NCBI GenBank assembly: GCA_034408895.1
Contig: JAWXCI010000078.1
Span: forward strand, 1 to 47,122
Origin: UBA4660 sp034408895
GTDB lineage: Bacteria > Bacteroidota > Bacteroidia > Flavobacteriales_D > Sanyastnellaceae
DNA: 47,122 bases
Direction: 5' to 3'
This document shows positions 35,301-41,006 of this stretch, one piece after another. How positions within the stretch are numbered: the stretch's first letter is position 1; the number at the start of each line of letters is the position of its first letter. The notes beneath the pieces were generated by a model, which ran no database searches, was not told where the DNA came from, and saw only the letters and a list, made by a program, of their open reading frames with translations. The position numbers and the translations under genes are program-made.

Positions 35301-35554
35301 ACTGGTCCTTTGGTGATGGTACCAGCCATAACGGAACGGATGATCCCATGCATACTTACGATCAAGGTGGAACGTACACGGTAGTTCTCACAGCGATGGC
35401 GGAGGATGCGGATAATGCAGATGGCTGTGAGGCTTCCTTTACATGGGATGTAACTGTGGAAGAAGATTGTCCTTCTGATATTGATGGCAATGGATTTACA
35501 AACGTTACCGATTTGCTGATCTTCATGTCAGACTTCGGCACCAGTTGCCCATAG
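32387..35554 (+). CDS. Cysteine-rich secreted protein with PKD-like repeats, a Kazal-like domain and dockerin-like tail
   Basis: A 1055-residue exported protein with a signal peptide (to about residue 26). Most of it is repeated PKD-like units with WGDGS/FGDGT motifs and HCY or HTY strands, alternating with CC-containing units that start near DLGNCCYRFDD or GINPCCYIFDD and end in DCCMNxDGT. Residues about 807-843 (EYDPVCGCDGVTYQNACVA and a closing GPC) match a Kazal-type protease-inhibitor domain. An internal dockerin-like loop VDVNGDGQIDAADW lies near residue 348, and the C-terminus is the shared tail CPSDIDGNGFTNVTDLLIFM. The abundant cysteines suggest disulfide-bonded extracellular modules. 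An adhesin or surface role is inferred. Confidence 0.75.
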   Translation: MKKQLQILMTMLMSLTLCCGFNNLNAQPCNPNADFTAADQGNCCWLFTDNTPDMPNATMPMCDFWEIYDSGGNLISSGNSGTSDNYLFCFTASGIYTICNTDCCLDMNGVLQFHNICQVISLTGCGGTPCAPDPTFAIADLGNCCYRFDDLTPNPVPGFGCEHWTIYQSGTVITTGNGSSFTWCFTLSGTYQICFDDCCMNSDGTINTAQSCQTITANCGCCVPYTFNYNVMGCSVCISPLANCPLPDPNTVITVDWGDGSGVTSNFCHTYAISGTYNVCMTSCCINADGTIGNCVTHCKNVTVSCGEPCIPEPYFDFLNWGINQCCVDVVALNPNLCVDPNDPTSVTVDVNGDGQIDAADWQLILDNNCCSFDFGDGSGTVYGPGPHHHCYNQSGYYLICYTACCIGSDGNLYTETICKDAYINCPLCAVDPTFIVTQGINPCCYIFDDLTPDNIISDTFGCNLWEVYDANNIVIASGTGESFTYCFTANGIYSVCNTDCCMNADGTINMQVSCQIIVVDCFCTLDASFALVDLGDCCFQVTGNSCPTIATGVYPFQNDGPCCSLDWGDGSPVVYGAGPHNHCYPNNGVYNICYTTCCVNSDGTITYATSCQQVTANCCCLPEDIITTVNNCTVCVEPVFPTWCVWPTNSYWVEWGGVGTMQGDSCFVYDNPGTYIVCLYACCPSNIYPCDPVGICDTVTVNCCCLPTDFTGELGNCTGTFWPIYNCDGANNIFWDFGDGTTATGNNPTHTFPGTGTYHVCMTACCCPVVNADGTVSDGNCITICQDVYVICDCIDPGLIDPTVFCTTEYDPVCGCDGVTYQNACVAQLNYGVTSWTAGPCPSSDCCLLPGDIIANVNECCVSFGIVEMGCCFIPPNTATYLWNFGDSNTSTLAYPYHCYANSGTYTVTLTSSCADGNVVVLTTTVTVLCVVIGDPCDDHHASFLFEVSELTVHFFETGDTPTGYDLVNLHWSFGDGTSHNGTDDPMHTYDQGGTYTVVLTAMAEDADNADGCEASFTWDVTVEEDCPSDIDGNGFTNVTDLLIFMSDFGTSCP

Positions 35555-35576
35555 CTACTTTCCTTAACTAAAACGG

Positions 35577-35616
35577 AACCGCCCCTTTGCAGATATGTGA
35601 AGGGGCGGTTTCTTTT
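35577..35616 (+). terminator. Terminator after the PKD/Kazal protein
   Basis: A perfect 11-bp stem AACCGCCCCTT / AAGGGGCGGTT is followed by TCTTTT. It excludes a start at 35597 for the next gene. Confidence 0.9.
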
Positions 35617-35668
35617 ACACCTTCATCAAACACTTCCTCTTGCTCTAATTTTCGGCAAAATCAAAAAC

Positions 35669-36664
35669 ATGACACACATTTCCCTTTCCCTTCTACTGGT
35701 GATTACTTTATGCACTTCAGCATTCGCCCAAACCTGCAGCCCATCGGGCAACGTGGTGGTGTATGCCAATTATGATGGCGGCATTGTCACTATCAACTGC
35801 GATCTCGATATACCCGATTTGAAAATTGGCATATGCACTTATGAAGCTGTGGAGATAAATATCACCGGCCCATTTGTGGGTAATGTCACAGAGGTGCTTT
35901 ACGCAGGATACATCGGTGAAAATGATAACTGCGGATTGGGTGTAACAGAAACCACCATCAGCGGAGTGTCTCCCGGCATCACCGATATTCTATTTGCACC
36001 ACCAGCCACTGTGAGCGATGGCAATGGTTATCCCTACATCATTTGTGGCTACAGTTGCGGGACGGGTACCCAAGGCGGATGCAATACCTCGAATCAAATA
36101 GCTGAATACTTCACCGACACATTTGGCGGAAGTCTTTACCTATTCGACACCCAATACAACTGCTGGCAAAACGAAACACTGAACATGACCGATGGCGGAA
36201 GTTGTTGTCCGATAGGAACTCCAATTCCACAAGCCTTCTTCACATCAACAGACCAATTGCTTTGTGTTGGACAATGCATTGACTACAATGATGGCAGCAG
36301 TGGAGGCACCATTACCACTTATGCGTGGGCCTTCAGCGGTGCGAGCGTTATCAACTCCTCATCGCCCAATCCAACAGGAGTGTGTTATTCATTTACCGGA
36401 GTGTATCCCGCTACGCTGACAGTTTCAAATGGATTCGGGAGCACATCATACACCGCCAACATTGAAGTGATTGAATGCGGAATACCAGGCTGCAGTTATG
36501 CAGATGCCGACAATTACAATCCTATTGCAACAGTGGATGATGGTTCTTGTCTTTTCACGAATTGCGTGAATGATTGTCCGGCTGATCTTGATGGCAATGG
36601 AGTGATCAATGTTAGCGATTTGCTGGAGTTTATGGGTGCTTTCGGCACCGTTTGCCCTGAGTAA
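35669..36664 (+). CDS. Secreted protein with PKD-like domain, DDGSC repeat and dockerin-like tail
   Basis: A 331-residue exported protein. The signal peptide MTHISLSLLLVITLCTSAFA fixes the start at 35669; an earlier in-frame start would lie inside the preceding terminator. An N-terminal beta-rich region of about 175 residues is unrecognised. A PKD-like domain (from about residue 195; CVGQCIDYNDGSSGG, TYAWAFSGA, YPATLTVSNGFG) follows, then one copy of the GCSYADADNYNPIATVDDGSC type repeat and the tail CPADLDGNGVINVSDLLEFM ending in FGTVCPE. It shares its last two modules with the 24.9 kb protein and its tail with the 32.4 kb protein. Confidence 0.75.
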   Translation: MTHISLSLLLVITLCTSAFAQTCSPSGNVVVYANYDGGIVTINCDLDIPDLKIGICTYEAVEINITGPFVGNVTEVLYAGYIGENDNCGLGVTETTISGVSPGITDILFAPPATVSDGNGYPYIICGYSCGTGTQGGCNTSNQIAEYFTDTFGGSLYLFDTQYNCWQNETLNMTDGGSCCPIGTPIPQAFFTSTDQLLCVGQCIDYNDGSSGGTITTYAWAFSGASVINSSSPNPTGVCYSFTGVYPATLTVSNGFGSTSYTANIEVIECGIPGCSYADADNYNPIATVDDGSCLFTNCVNDCPADLDGNGVINVSDLLEFMGAFGTVCPE

Positions 36665-36687
36665 GCTATTCTAATTCTATGAAATGA

Positions 36688-36727
36688 AAACGGACAACTG
36701 CAATCACTTTGCTGTAGTTGTCCGTTT
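36688..36727. terminator. Bidirectional terminator between convergent genes
   Basis: A perfect 12-bp stem AAACGGACAACT / AGTTGTCCGTTT, with A- and T-rich flanks on both sides, lies between the secreted-protein gene (+) and the moeZ-like gene (-). Confidence 0.8.
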
Positions 36728-36748
36728 CGTTAAATCGAAAAATATTAA

Positions 36749-37921
36749 TCAATAAGTCGGAACGCTTTCATCAATCTCTTTTGCCCACGCGAGTATTCCG
36801 CCTTTCAGGTTGTAGAGATTATCGAAACCGAAATTGGTTTCGAGTTCGACAATAGCCTTTGCACTGCGTACACCACTTCGACAATGCACCACCACCTTTT
36901 TCTCTCGTGAAATTTTCGATGCAAAGTCGCTCACACTTTTCAGCGGCATGAGTTCTGCTTCGATGTTTGCGATGTCATATTCGTACGGTTCACGTACATC
37001 AATCAATTGGAAATCTGTATTCGTGTCGAAGAGTTCTTTCAAATCCTGTACGGTTATTTCTTTCACTTTCGTTTCTTCTTTGTGATCAGCCACTCCAATT
37101 CCACAGAATTGTTCGTAGTCAATCAAGGATGTTTGTGTTGGCTGAGTTCCGTTCAAAGGATTAGCAGGATCGCGTCTAACCTTCAGCGTCCGCGTTTCAA
37201 AAGATGCTGCATCGAATAGGAATAATCTTCCGCTTAATGTTTCACCCACGCCTGTAATCACCTTGATAACTTCAAGCGCCTGGATAGAACCGAGAATTCC
37301 GGGCAACACACCAAGTACTCCACCTTCTGCACAACTGGGAACAAGCCCGGGTGGTGGTGGTGAAGGAAACAAGTCGCGATAGTTTGGACCGAGCACACCG
37401 TTTTTGTCTGTGTAGTTGAATACAGATGCTTGTCCTTCGAAACGATAAATGCTTGCATACACATTCACTTTGCCGAGCAGCACACATGCATCATTAACGA
37501 GATAGCGCGTCTGGAAATTATCTGTCCCGTCTGCAACTACATCATAATCCTTTATGATGTCAAGTGCATTCTGCGAAGTGAGTTTCACATTGTAAGTTTT
37601 GTAGCTGACGTGCGGATTGAGTGACTTCAATCTCGCGAGCGCAGCATCCACTTTCGGTACACCTTTATTCTCGACACCGAACAATACCTGCCGCTGAAGA
37701 TTGCTTTCATCCACCACATCAAAATCAACGATGCCGATGTGCCCGACACCGGCCGCTGCGAGATAAAGCAACACAGGACTTCCCAATCCACCACTGCCCA
37801 CCACAAGAACTTTTGCGTTCTTCAGTTTGCGTTGTCCTTCTATGTTGAATTCAGGAATGATGAGGTGGCGTGAGTAACGCTCCAGTTCTTCCTTTGAGAA
37901 ATGTATTCCGTTCTTTTCCAT
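36749..37921 (-). CDS. moeZ: MoeZ/MoeB-type adenylyltransferase-sulfurtransferase
   Basis: A 390-residue two-domain enzyme. The N-terminal ThiF/MoeB domain has VLVVGSGGLGSPVLLYL (ATP loop) and GTDNFQTRYLVNDAC. The zinc CxxC pairs of E. coli MoeB are missing: NYRDLFPSPPPPG replaces CYRCLF, as in the MoeZ type. The C-terminal rhodanese domain has IDVREPYEY and the active-site loop HCRSGVRS with C347. Such enzymes adenylate the C-terminal glycine of a ubiquitin-like carrier and convert it to a thiocarboxylate. The carrier gene is immediately upstream (38 nt), so the CysO-like protein is the likely substrate. Last gene of the cysteine cluster. Confidence 0.9.
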   Translation of the reverse strand: MEKNGIHFSKEELERYSRHLIIPEFNIEGQRKLKNAKVLVVGSGGLGSPVLLYLAAAGVGHIGIVDFDVVDESNLQRQVLFGVENKGVPKVDAALARLKSLNPHVSYKTYNVKLTSQNALDIIKDYDVVADGTDNFQTRYLVNDACVLLGKVNVYASIYRFEGQASVFNYTDKNGVLGPNYRDLFPSPPPPGLVPSCAEGGVLGVLPGILGSIQALEVIKVITGVGETLSGRLFLFDAASFETRTLKVRRDPANPLNGTQPTQTSLIDYEQFCGIGVADHKEETKVKEITVQDLKELFDTNTDFQLIDVREPYEYDIANIEAELMPLKSVSDFASKISREKKVVVHCRSGVRSAKAIVELETNFGFDNLYNLKGGILAWAKEIDESVPTY

Positions 37922-37959
37922 TTTTCAGATGTTAGTATTTCATGTTTGTGTTTGACTTC

Positions 37960-38238
37960 CTATTTAGCACCTCCCGCGATTGCCGGGATGATGCTCACAG
38001 TAGTTCCTTCAGGTACAACTGTGTTTTCCTTGTCGAGTGATTGGATATCATCTTCGCCTACATAAACACGCACAAACGAGCGGAGGTTTCCGGCATCGTC
38101 CAACAAGTGTTGCTTTAACCCGCTATGAGTGCGAATCAGATCAGCAATGATTTCTTTAACCGTTCCGCCTTTGCTTTCGAAGCTCGGTTGGTCATTAGTA
38201 AATTTTCTAAGGGGTGTTGGGATAATGAGTTTTGGCAT
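37960..38238 (-). CDS. cysO: CysO/MoaD-like ubiquitin-fold sulfur carrier, ends in GGAK
   Basis: A 92-residue beta-grasp protein. PKLIIPTPLRKFTND, RSFVRVYVGEDDI and VSIIPAIAGG follow the pattern of the actinobacterial sulfur carrier CysO. Mature carriers must end in Gly-Gly, but here two residues (Ala-Lys) follow before the TAG at 37960, so the translation product cannot be activated until trimmed. The JAMM protease encoded next door is the candidate for that step. ATG 38238 is chosen over a TTG two codons upstream. It lies between the protease and the MoeZ-like activator. Confidence 0.85.
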   Translation of the reverse strand: MPKLIIPTPLRKFTNDQPSFESKGGTVKEIIADLIRTHSGLKQHLLDDAGNLRSFVRVYVGEDDIQSLDKENTVVPEGTTVSIIPAIAGGAK

Positions 38239-38266
38239 AATCAATTTGTGATTTAGTGATTTGTTG

Positions 38267-38368
38267 TCCCGATAGCTATCGGGATGTTGATTTATTTAGT
38301 TGTGAGTATTCGTTATTCGATGCTGGACATTCGTTATTCAGTTTTTAACCTCGATAGTTGTCGGGACA
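38267..38368. repeat. Palindrome TCCCGATAGCTATCGGGA and ATTCGTTATTCGATG-type repeat
   Basis: A perfect 18-bp palindrome at 38267-38284 is followed by two copies of ATTCGTTATTC (about 38308 and 38330) and the related TCGATAGTTGTCGGGAC. These units resemble the ATATCGAA blocks after murC and look like dispersed intergenic repeats. They sit inside the cysteine cluster between the carrier and protease genes and could form a transcript hairpin. Confidence 0.6.
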
Positions 38369-38370
38369 AT

Positions 38371-38790
38371 TTATTTCTGCACAATAGTTTCTTCAACGAA
38401 CTTTCTTTCGTCATCCAGTTGCCACGATTTCACATCCCGCACTTCATTTTCGAAAGTGGAAAGAATGATGTACGAAAACCAAGGCATGGCCACTACTCTG
38501 TCGTGTTCGCTCGCAATGGCCGGATTCGCAGGATGCGAGTGATAAACGCCAAGGAGAGTCAATCCACCTTCAATGGCGAACTGTTCCGCTTTCATGTATT
38601 GCAATGGCGAAATTTCAAAACGTCTGCGCTTGTCTCCGTCTTTCGAATTCTGCACAGCAACAGCCAGTGTTACGTTTCTTGTTTCAGTTTCGTTGCCGTA
38701 AAAAAATCCGCAGCACTCATCCGGAAACGAATGGATTGCATCCGCCTTCATTACTTCAAGTGCTTGTTCTTTTATGTTGAGATTTTTCAT
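38371..38790 (-). CDS. JAMM (MPN+) metalloprotease, Mec/M67-like
   Basis: A 139-residue single-domain JAMM protease. The catalytic glutamate is E25 (FPDECCGFF) and the zinc ligands lie in GVYHSHPANPAIASEHD (H84, H86, D97, with S94 completing the motif). In Mycobacterium the homologue Mec cleaves cysteine from the CysO-cysteine adduct, and in quinolobactin synthesis a JAMM protein trims two residues after Gly-Gly of its sulfur carrier. Both roles would fit here, because the carrier ends in GGAK. It sits between the cysteine synthase and carrier genes, same strand. Confidence 0.88.
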   Translation of the reverse strand: MKNLNIKEQALEVMKADAIHSFPDECCGFFYGNETETRNVTLAVAVQNSKDGDKRRRFEISPLQYMKAEQFAIEGGLTLLGVYHSHPANPAIASEHDRVVAMPWFSYIILSTFENEVRDVKSWQLDDERKFVEETIVQK

Positions 38791-38843
38791 AAGGTTTCCT
38801 TGCGTCTTTGGACTTACTTCGTGTTTTTGCGTGAACTCATAGT

Positions 38844-39782
38844 TCAGTTCTTAAAGATATGTTGAACTATTTCTCCGTACTTGTCAGAATTATCGGGCAA
38901 CACTGTTACGACTACTCCACTTTCAAGTTTCTCTGCTACTCGCATTGCGCCCACAAGGTTCGCTGCTGATGAAGGCGAGAGCAGCAGGCCTTCGAATTTC
39001 GCTGCATCGCGAATCACTTCATAAGCCTCAAGTGTATCAATTCCTCGGAATTCATCGGCTAGCTGGTCATTGTAAATGGCAGGAACTTTTGCAGTTTCAA
39101 GATGTTTCCATCCTTCCAGTCCATGCAATGCAGTTTCCGGTTGAAGAGCAGTGAGTTGAATTTTCGAGTTCAATTCTTTCAAGCGTGTTCCGGTTCCTGT
39201 GAAAGTGCCTGTGGTTCCCAGGGCAGCTACAAAGTTTGTTACGCGCCCTTCGGTTTGTTCCCAGATTTCCTGGGCTGTGCCGTTGTAGTGGGCAAGCCAG
39301 TTGTTCCTGTTGCTGTACTGGTCGGCATAGAAATACTTGTGCGGTTCATTTTCGGCCATCTCCTTCGCCACTCTTTGTGAGCCATCAGTGGTTTCATACT
39401 GGCTGGTGTACACAATGTTGGCGCGAAGCGATTTCAAAATGCTTTTTCTCTCTCGCGAAGCGTTTTCAGGAATACAAAGCGTAAGAGGAATTCCGGAAAC
39501 TGCACAAAAAATGGCATAAGCGATTCCGGTGTTTCCACTCGTTGCATCGAGCAATATTTTTCCTTCTGTAAGGTGACCATCGTGAATGGCAGATCGAATA
39601 ATATTGTAGGCAGGACGGGCTTTTACGCTGCCACCGTACTGCTGCCACTCTACTTTTGCGTAGAGCTCAACTCCGGGTTTACTAAAAAGCGATTTGATGC
39701 GGAACAGGGGAGTGTTGCCTACGAAGTGTTCCATTTCGGCAATGCGTTCTGCTGCTGTCCACTCAGTAACCAGTGTTTTCAT
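38844..39782 (-). CDS. cysM: Cysteine synthase, CysM-like
   Basis: A 312-residue PLP-dependent fold-type II enzyme. The lysine forming the internal aldimine is K54 in QQYGGSVKARPAYN, the phosphate-binding loop follows in DATSGNTGIAYA, and GTTGTFTGTG and LLLSPSSAANLVGA are also typical. The N-terminal VGNTPLFRI is the family start. In the carrier-dependent pathway the enzyme transfers sulfur from CysO thiocarboxylate to activated serine. The neighbours (carrier, JAMM protease, MoeZ) make that route likelier here than direct sulfide use, though sulfide-dependent activity cannot be excluded. First gene after the peroxiredoxin, 85 nt downstream. Confidence 0.88.
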   Translation of the reverse strand: MKTLVTEWTAAERIAEMEHFVGNTPLFRIKSLFSKPGVELYAKVEWQQYGGSVKARPAYNIIRSAIHDGHLTEGKILLDATSGNTGIAYAIFCAVSGIPLTLCIPENASRERKSILKSLRANIVYTSQYETTDGSQRVAKEMAENEPHKYFYADQYSNRNNWLAHYNGTAQEIWEQTEGRVTNFVAALGTTGTFTGTGTRLKELNSKIQLTALQPETALHGLEGWKHLETAKVPAIYNDQLADEFRGIDTLEAYEVIRDAAKFEGLLLSPSSAANLVGAMRVAEKLESGVVVTVLPDNSDKYGEIVQHIFKN

Positions 39783-39811
39783 AATTCAGTTTTTCGGATT
39801 AGTTTTTTTGA

Positions 39812-39848
39812 AAACAGGGTGGACGTTTTACTGACAACCACCCTGTTT
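39812..39848 (-). terminator. Hairpin between peroxiredoxin and cysteine synthase genes
   Basis: An 11-bp stem AAACAGGGTGG / CCACCCTGTTT lies 20 nt beyond the peroxiredoxin stop. On the minus strand the U-tract is short (TTTTC), so it may be a partial terminator that lowers expression of the downstream cysteine genes relative to the peroxiredoxin. Confidence 0.65.
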
Positions 39849-39867
39849 TTTGGCTCATTGGTTTTTA

Positions 39868-40536
39868 TCAGTTCAGATGGCGTTTGAGTAAATAGAAATC
39901 AGTTTTCTCCACGCCTTCCTTTCCATCGTGCTTGCCCAGGTCAGCAATAGTTTTGGGTGGCGGAATAACCACCATGTCGCCCGGCATCCAATTCACAGGA
40001 AGTGCACATGCTTCTTTGTCTGCTGTTTGCAATGCTTTTATCACGCGCTTTATTTCTTCCATGTTACGTCCTACGTTCAGCGGATAGTAAATGATTGCGC
40101 GAATCACCTGGTTGGGGTCAATGAAGAACACCGCACGAACTGCTGCAGTGGTGCTTTCTCCCGGATGAAGCAATCCGTACATCTGAGCAACCTTGGTGTC
40201 GAGGTCTGCAATGATGGGGAAATCCATCAGCACACCGGTTTTTTCCTTCACGGCATGAACCCATGCAACGTGCGCATGAATGCTGTCAATGGAAATACCA
40301 ATGAGTTTGGTATTAAGTCCCGCGAAGTAGTCTTTGTTCTTTGCGAACTCAATAAGTTCAGTGGTGCACACCGGTGTAAAATCGGCAGGATGGGCGAAGA
40401 AGACAACCCAACTGCCTTTTGCCCATTCTGAAAAATTTACTTCACCTACTGTGGTGATGGCTGTGAAATCGGGTGCTTTGTCGCCAATGCGTGGAAGGCT
40501 CCGTACACCGTTTAGTGATAATGTTTCTGTGCTCAT
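39868..40536 (-). CDS. Peroxiredoxin of the Prx6/1-Cys-like group
   Basis: A 222-residue thiol peroxidase reducing H2O2 and organic hydroperoxides. The peroxidatic cysteine is C57 in HPADFTPVCTTE. The long C-terminal domain with YPLNVGRNMEEIKRVIKALQ and ALPVNWMPGD marks the Prx6-like group. One further cysteine (KEACALP) could serve as resolving residue, as in archaeal members. It is the first gene behind the two cysteine leader ORFs, so it is probably expressed when cysteine is short, together with the genes for cysteine synthesis downstream. Confidence 0.9.
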   Translation of the reverse strand: MSTETLSLNGVRSLPRIGDKAPDFTAITTVGEVNFSEWAKGSWVVFFAHPADFTPVCTTELIEFAKNKDYFAGLNTKLIGISIDSIHAHVAWVHAVKEKTGVLMDFPIIADLDTKVAQMYGLLHPGESTTAAVRAVFFIDPNQVIRAIIYYPLNVGRNMEEIKRVIKALQTADKEACALPVNWMPGDMVVIPPPKTIADLGKHDGKEGVEKTDFYLLKRHLN

Positions 40537-40606
40537 AATGTTTGTTTGTTATTTAATTTTTGCGTTTGAAATTATTTATGGTTTTGATGTGTACTCTGGT
40601 AAAAAA

Positions 40607-40645
40607 GCGAAGCCCTTCGTTTGCTTTTTCGTTGAAGGGCTTCGC
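40607..40645 (-). terminator. Attenuator terminator 2
   Basis: A perfect 12-bp stem GCGAAGCCCTTC / GAAGGGCTTCGC is followed on the minus strand by TTTTTT. It lies between leader ORF 2 and the peroxiredoxin gene, about 70 nt before the latter's ATG, so it must be read through for the operon to be expressed from the leader promoter. Confidence 0.85.
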
Positions 40646-40657
40646 CTGTTTTTCTTG

Positions 40658-40697
40658 GTTTCTCCTTCTTCAATTTCTTGTTGAATGGTGGAGAAAC
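40658..40697 (-). promoter_or_regulatory. Hairpin overlapping the end of leader ORF 2
   Basis: The outer stem GTTTCTCC (40658-40665) / GGAGAAAC (40690-40697) and an inner stem TTCAA / TTGAA enclose the stop codon of leader ORF 2. A ribosome finishing the leader would open this structure. It could be a pause hairpin or part of the alternative folding that controls terminator 2. Confidence 0.55.
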
Positions 40698-40753
40698 AAA
40701 GGATGCCCCGCTCGCTTTTTGCAACAGCAACTACTCATTTTCTGACGGTTCAT
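40670..40753 (-). CDS. Leader peptide ORF 2 with three consecutive Cys codons
   Basis: A 27-codon ORF plus stop, starting MNRQKMSSCCCKKRAGH at ATG 40753; an internal ATG at 40738 gives 22 residues. Cys codons are TGC TGT TGC. The start lies behind an A-rich stretch (AAAAAAAG), the usual Bacteroidota initiation context. It sits between terminator 1 and terminator 2 and has no recognisable protein domain. A regulatory leader peptide sensing Cys-tRNA is inferred from the cysteine run and the location upstream of a cysteine biosynthesis cluster. Confidence 0.6.
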   Translation of the reverse strand: MNRQKMSSCCCKKRAGHPLFLHHSTRN

Positions 40754-40785
40754 CTTTTTTTAACTTGCATTAACCTGAACTAACC

Positions 40786-40825
40786 AAAACAAAAAGCCCC
40801 CCGGAGTTTGAATCCGGAGGGCTTT
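40786..40825 (-). terminator. Attenuator terminator 1
   Basis: On the minus strand the 13-bp stem AAAGCCCTCCGGA / TCCGGGGGGCTTT (one G-U) with loop TTCAAAC is followed by TTGTTTT. It begins 42 nt after the stop of leader ORF 1. Confidence 0.88.
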
Positions 40826-40875
40826 GAAAATTCTTTTTATCAGTGAATCAATTTTTGCTGAAAGCCGCTACCGAA
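40813..40875 (-). promoter_or_regulatory. Antiterminator of attenuator 1
   Basis: The RNA segment TTCGG-TAGC-GGCTTT (minus strand, 40875-40861), which contains the stop codon of leader ORF 1, is complementary to the 5' arm of terminator 1, AAAGCC-CT-CCGGA (40825-40813): 11 pairs with one internal loop. The two foldings exclude each other. A ribosome at the stop codon would cover the antiterminator arm and allow termination; one stalled at the Cys codons would leave it free. Confidence 0.7.
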
Positions 40876-40927
40876 CCCATGTGGGGGTACAACAACAACA
40901 GCAACAAAAATTGATTTGATTGTTCAT
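40868..40927 (-). CDS. Leader peptide ORF 1 with six consecutive Cys codons
   Basis: A 19-residue ORF, MNNQINFCCCCCCTPTWVR, with Cys codons TGT TGC TGT TGT TGT TGT at positions 8-13. It is the first ORF after a good promoter match, and its stop codon lies within the antiterminator. It has no transmembrane or domain features and is too short for any track-based gene call. Polycysteine short ORFs that act as cysteine-responsive attenuators are known from mycobacteria; function here is inferred from that logic and from the downstream cysteine genes. Confidence 0.75.
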   Translation of the reverse strand: MNNQINFCCCCCCTPTWVR

Positions 40928-40945
40928 AAATTCTAAAATCGTGTT

Positions 40946-40979
40946 CAAAAGTAAGGAAACCTGAAGTTGTGAAAGCAAA
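40946..40979 (-). promoter_or_regulatory. Promoter of the cysteine leader/operon
   Basis: On the minus strand TTTG (40979-40976), a 22-nt spacer and TACTTTTG (40953-40946) match the Bacteroidota TTTG/TAnnTTTG pattern. Transcription would begin near 40940, giving leader ORF 1 an untranslated region of only about a dozen nucleotides. Confidence 0.65.
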
Positions 40980-41006
40980 TTTTTTTTGAAAATTTTTTTC
41001 TGACCA

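Noticed and set aside
40537..41006. SAM, cobalamin or other metabolite riboswitch upstream of the cysteine cluster
   Set aside because: No characteristic riboswitch core is visible; two short Cys-rich ORFs and terminators explain the structure better.
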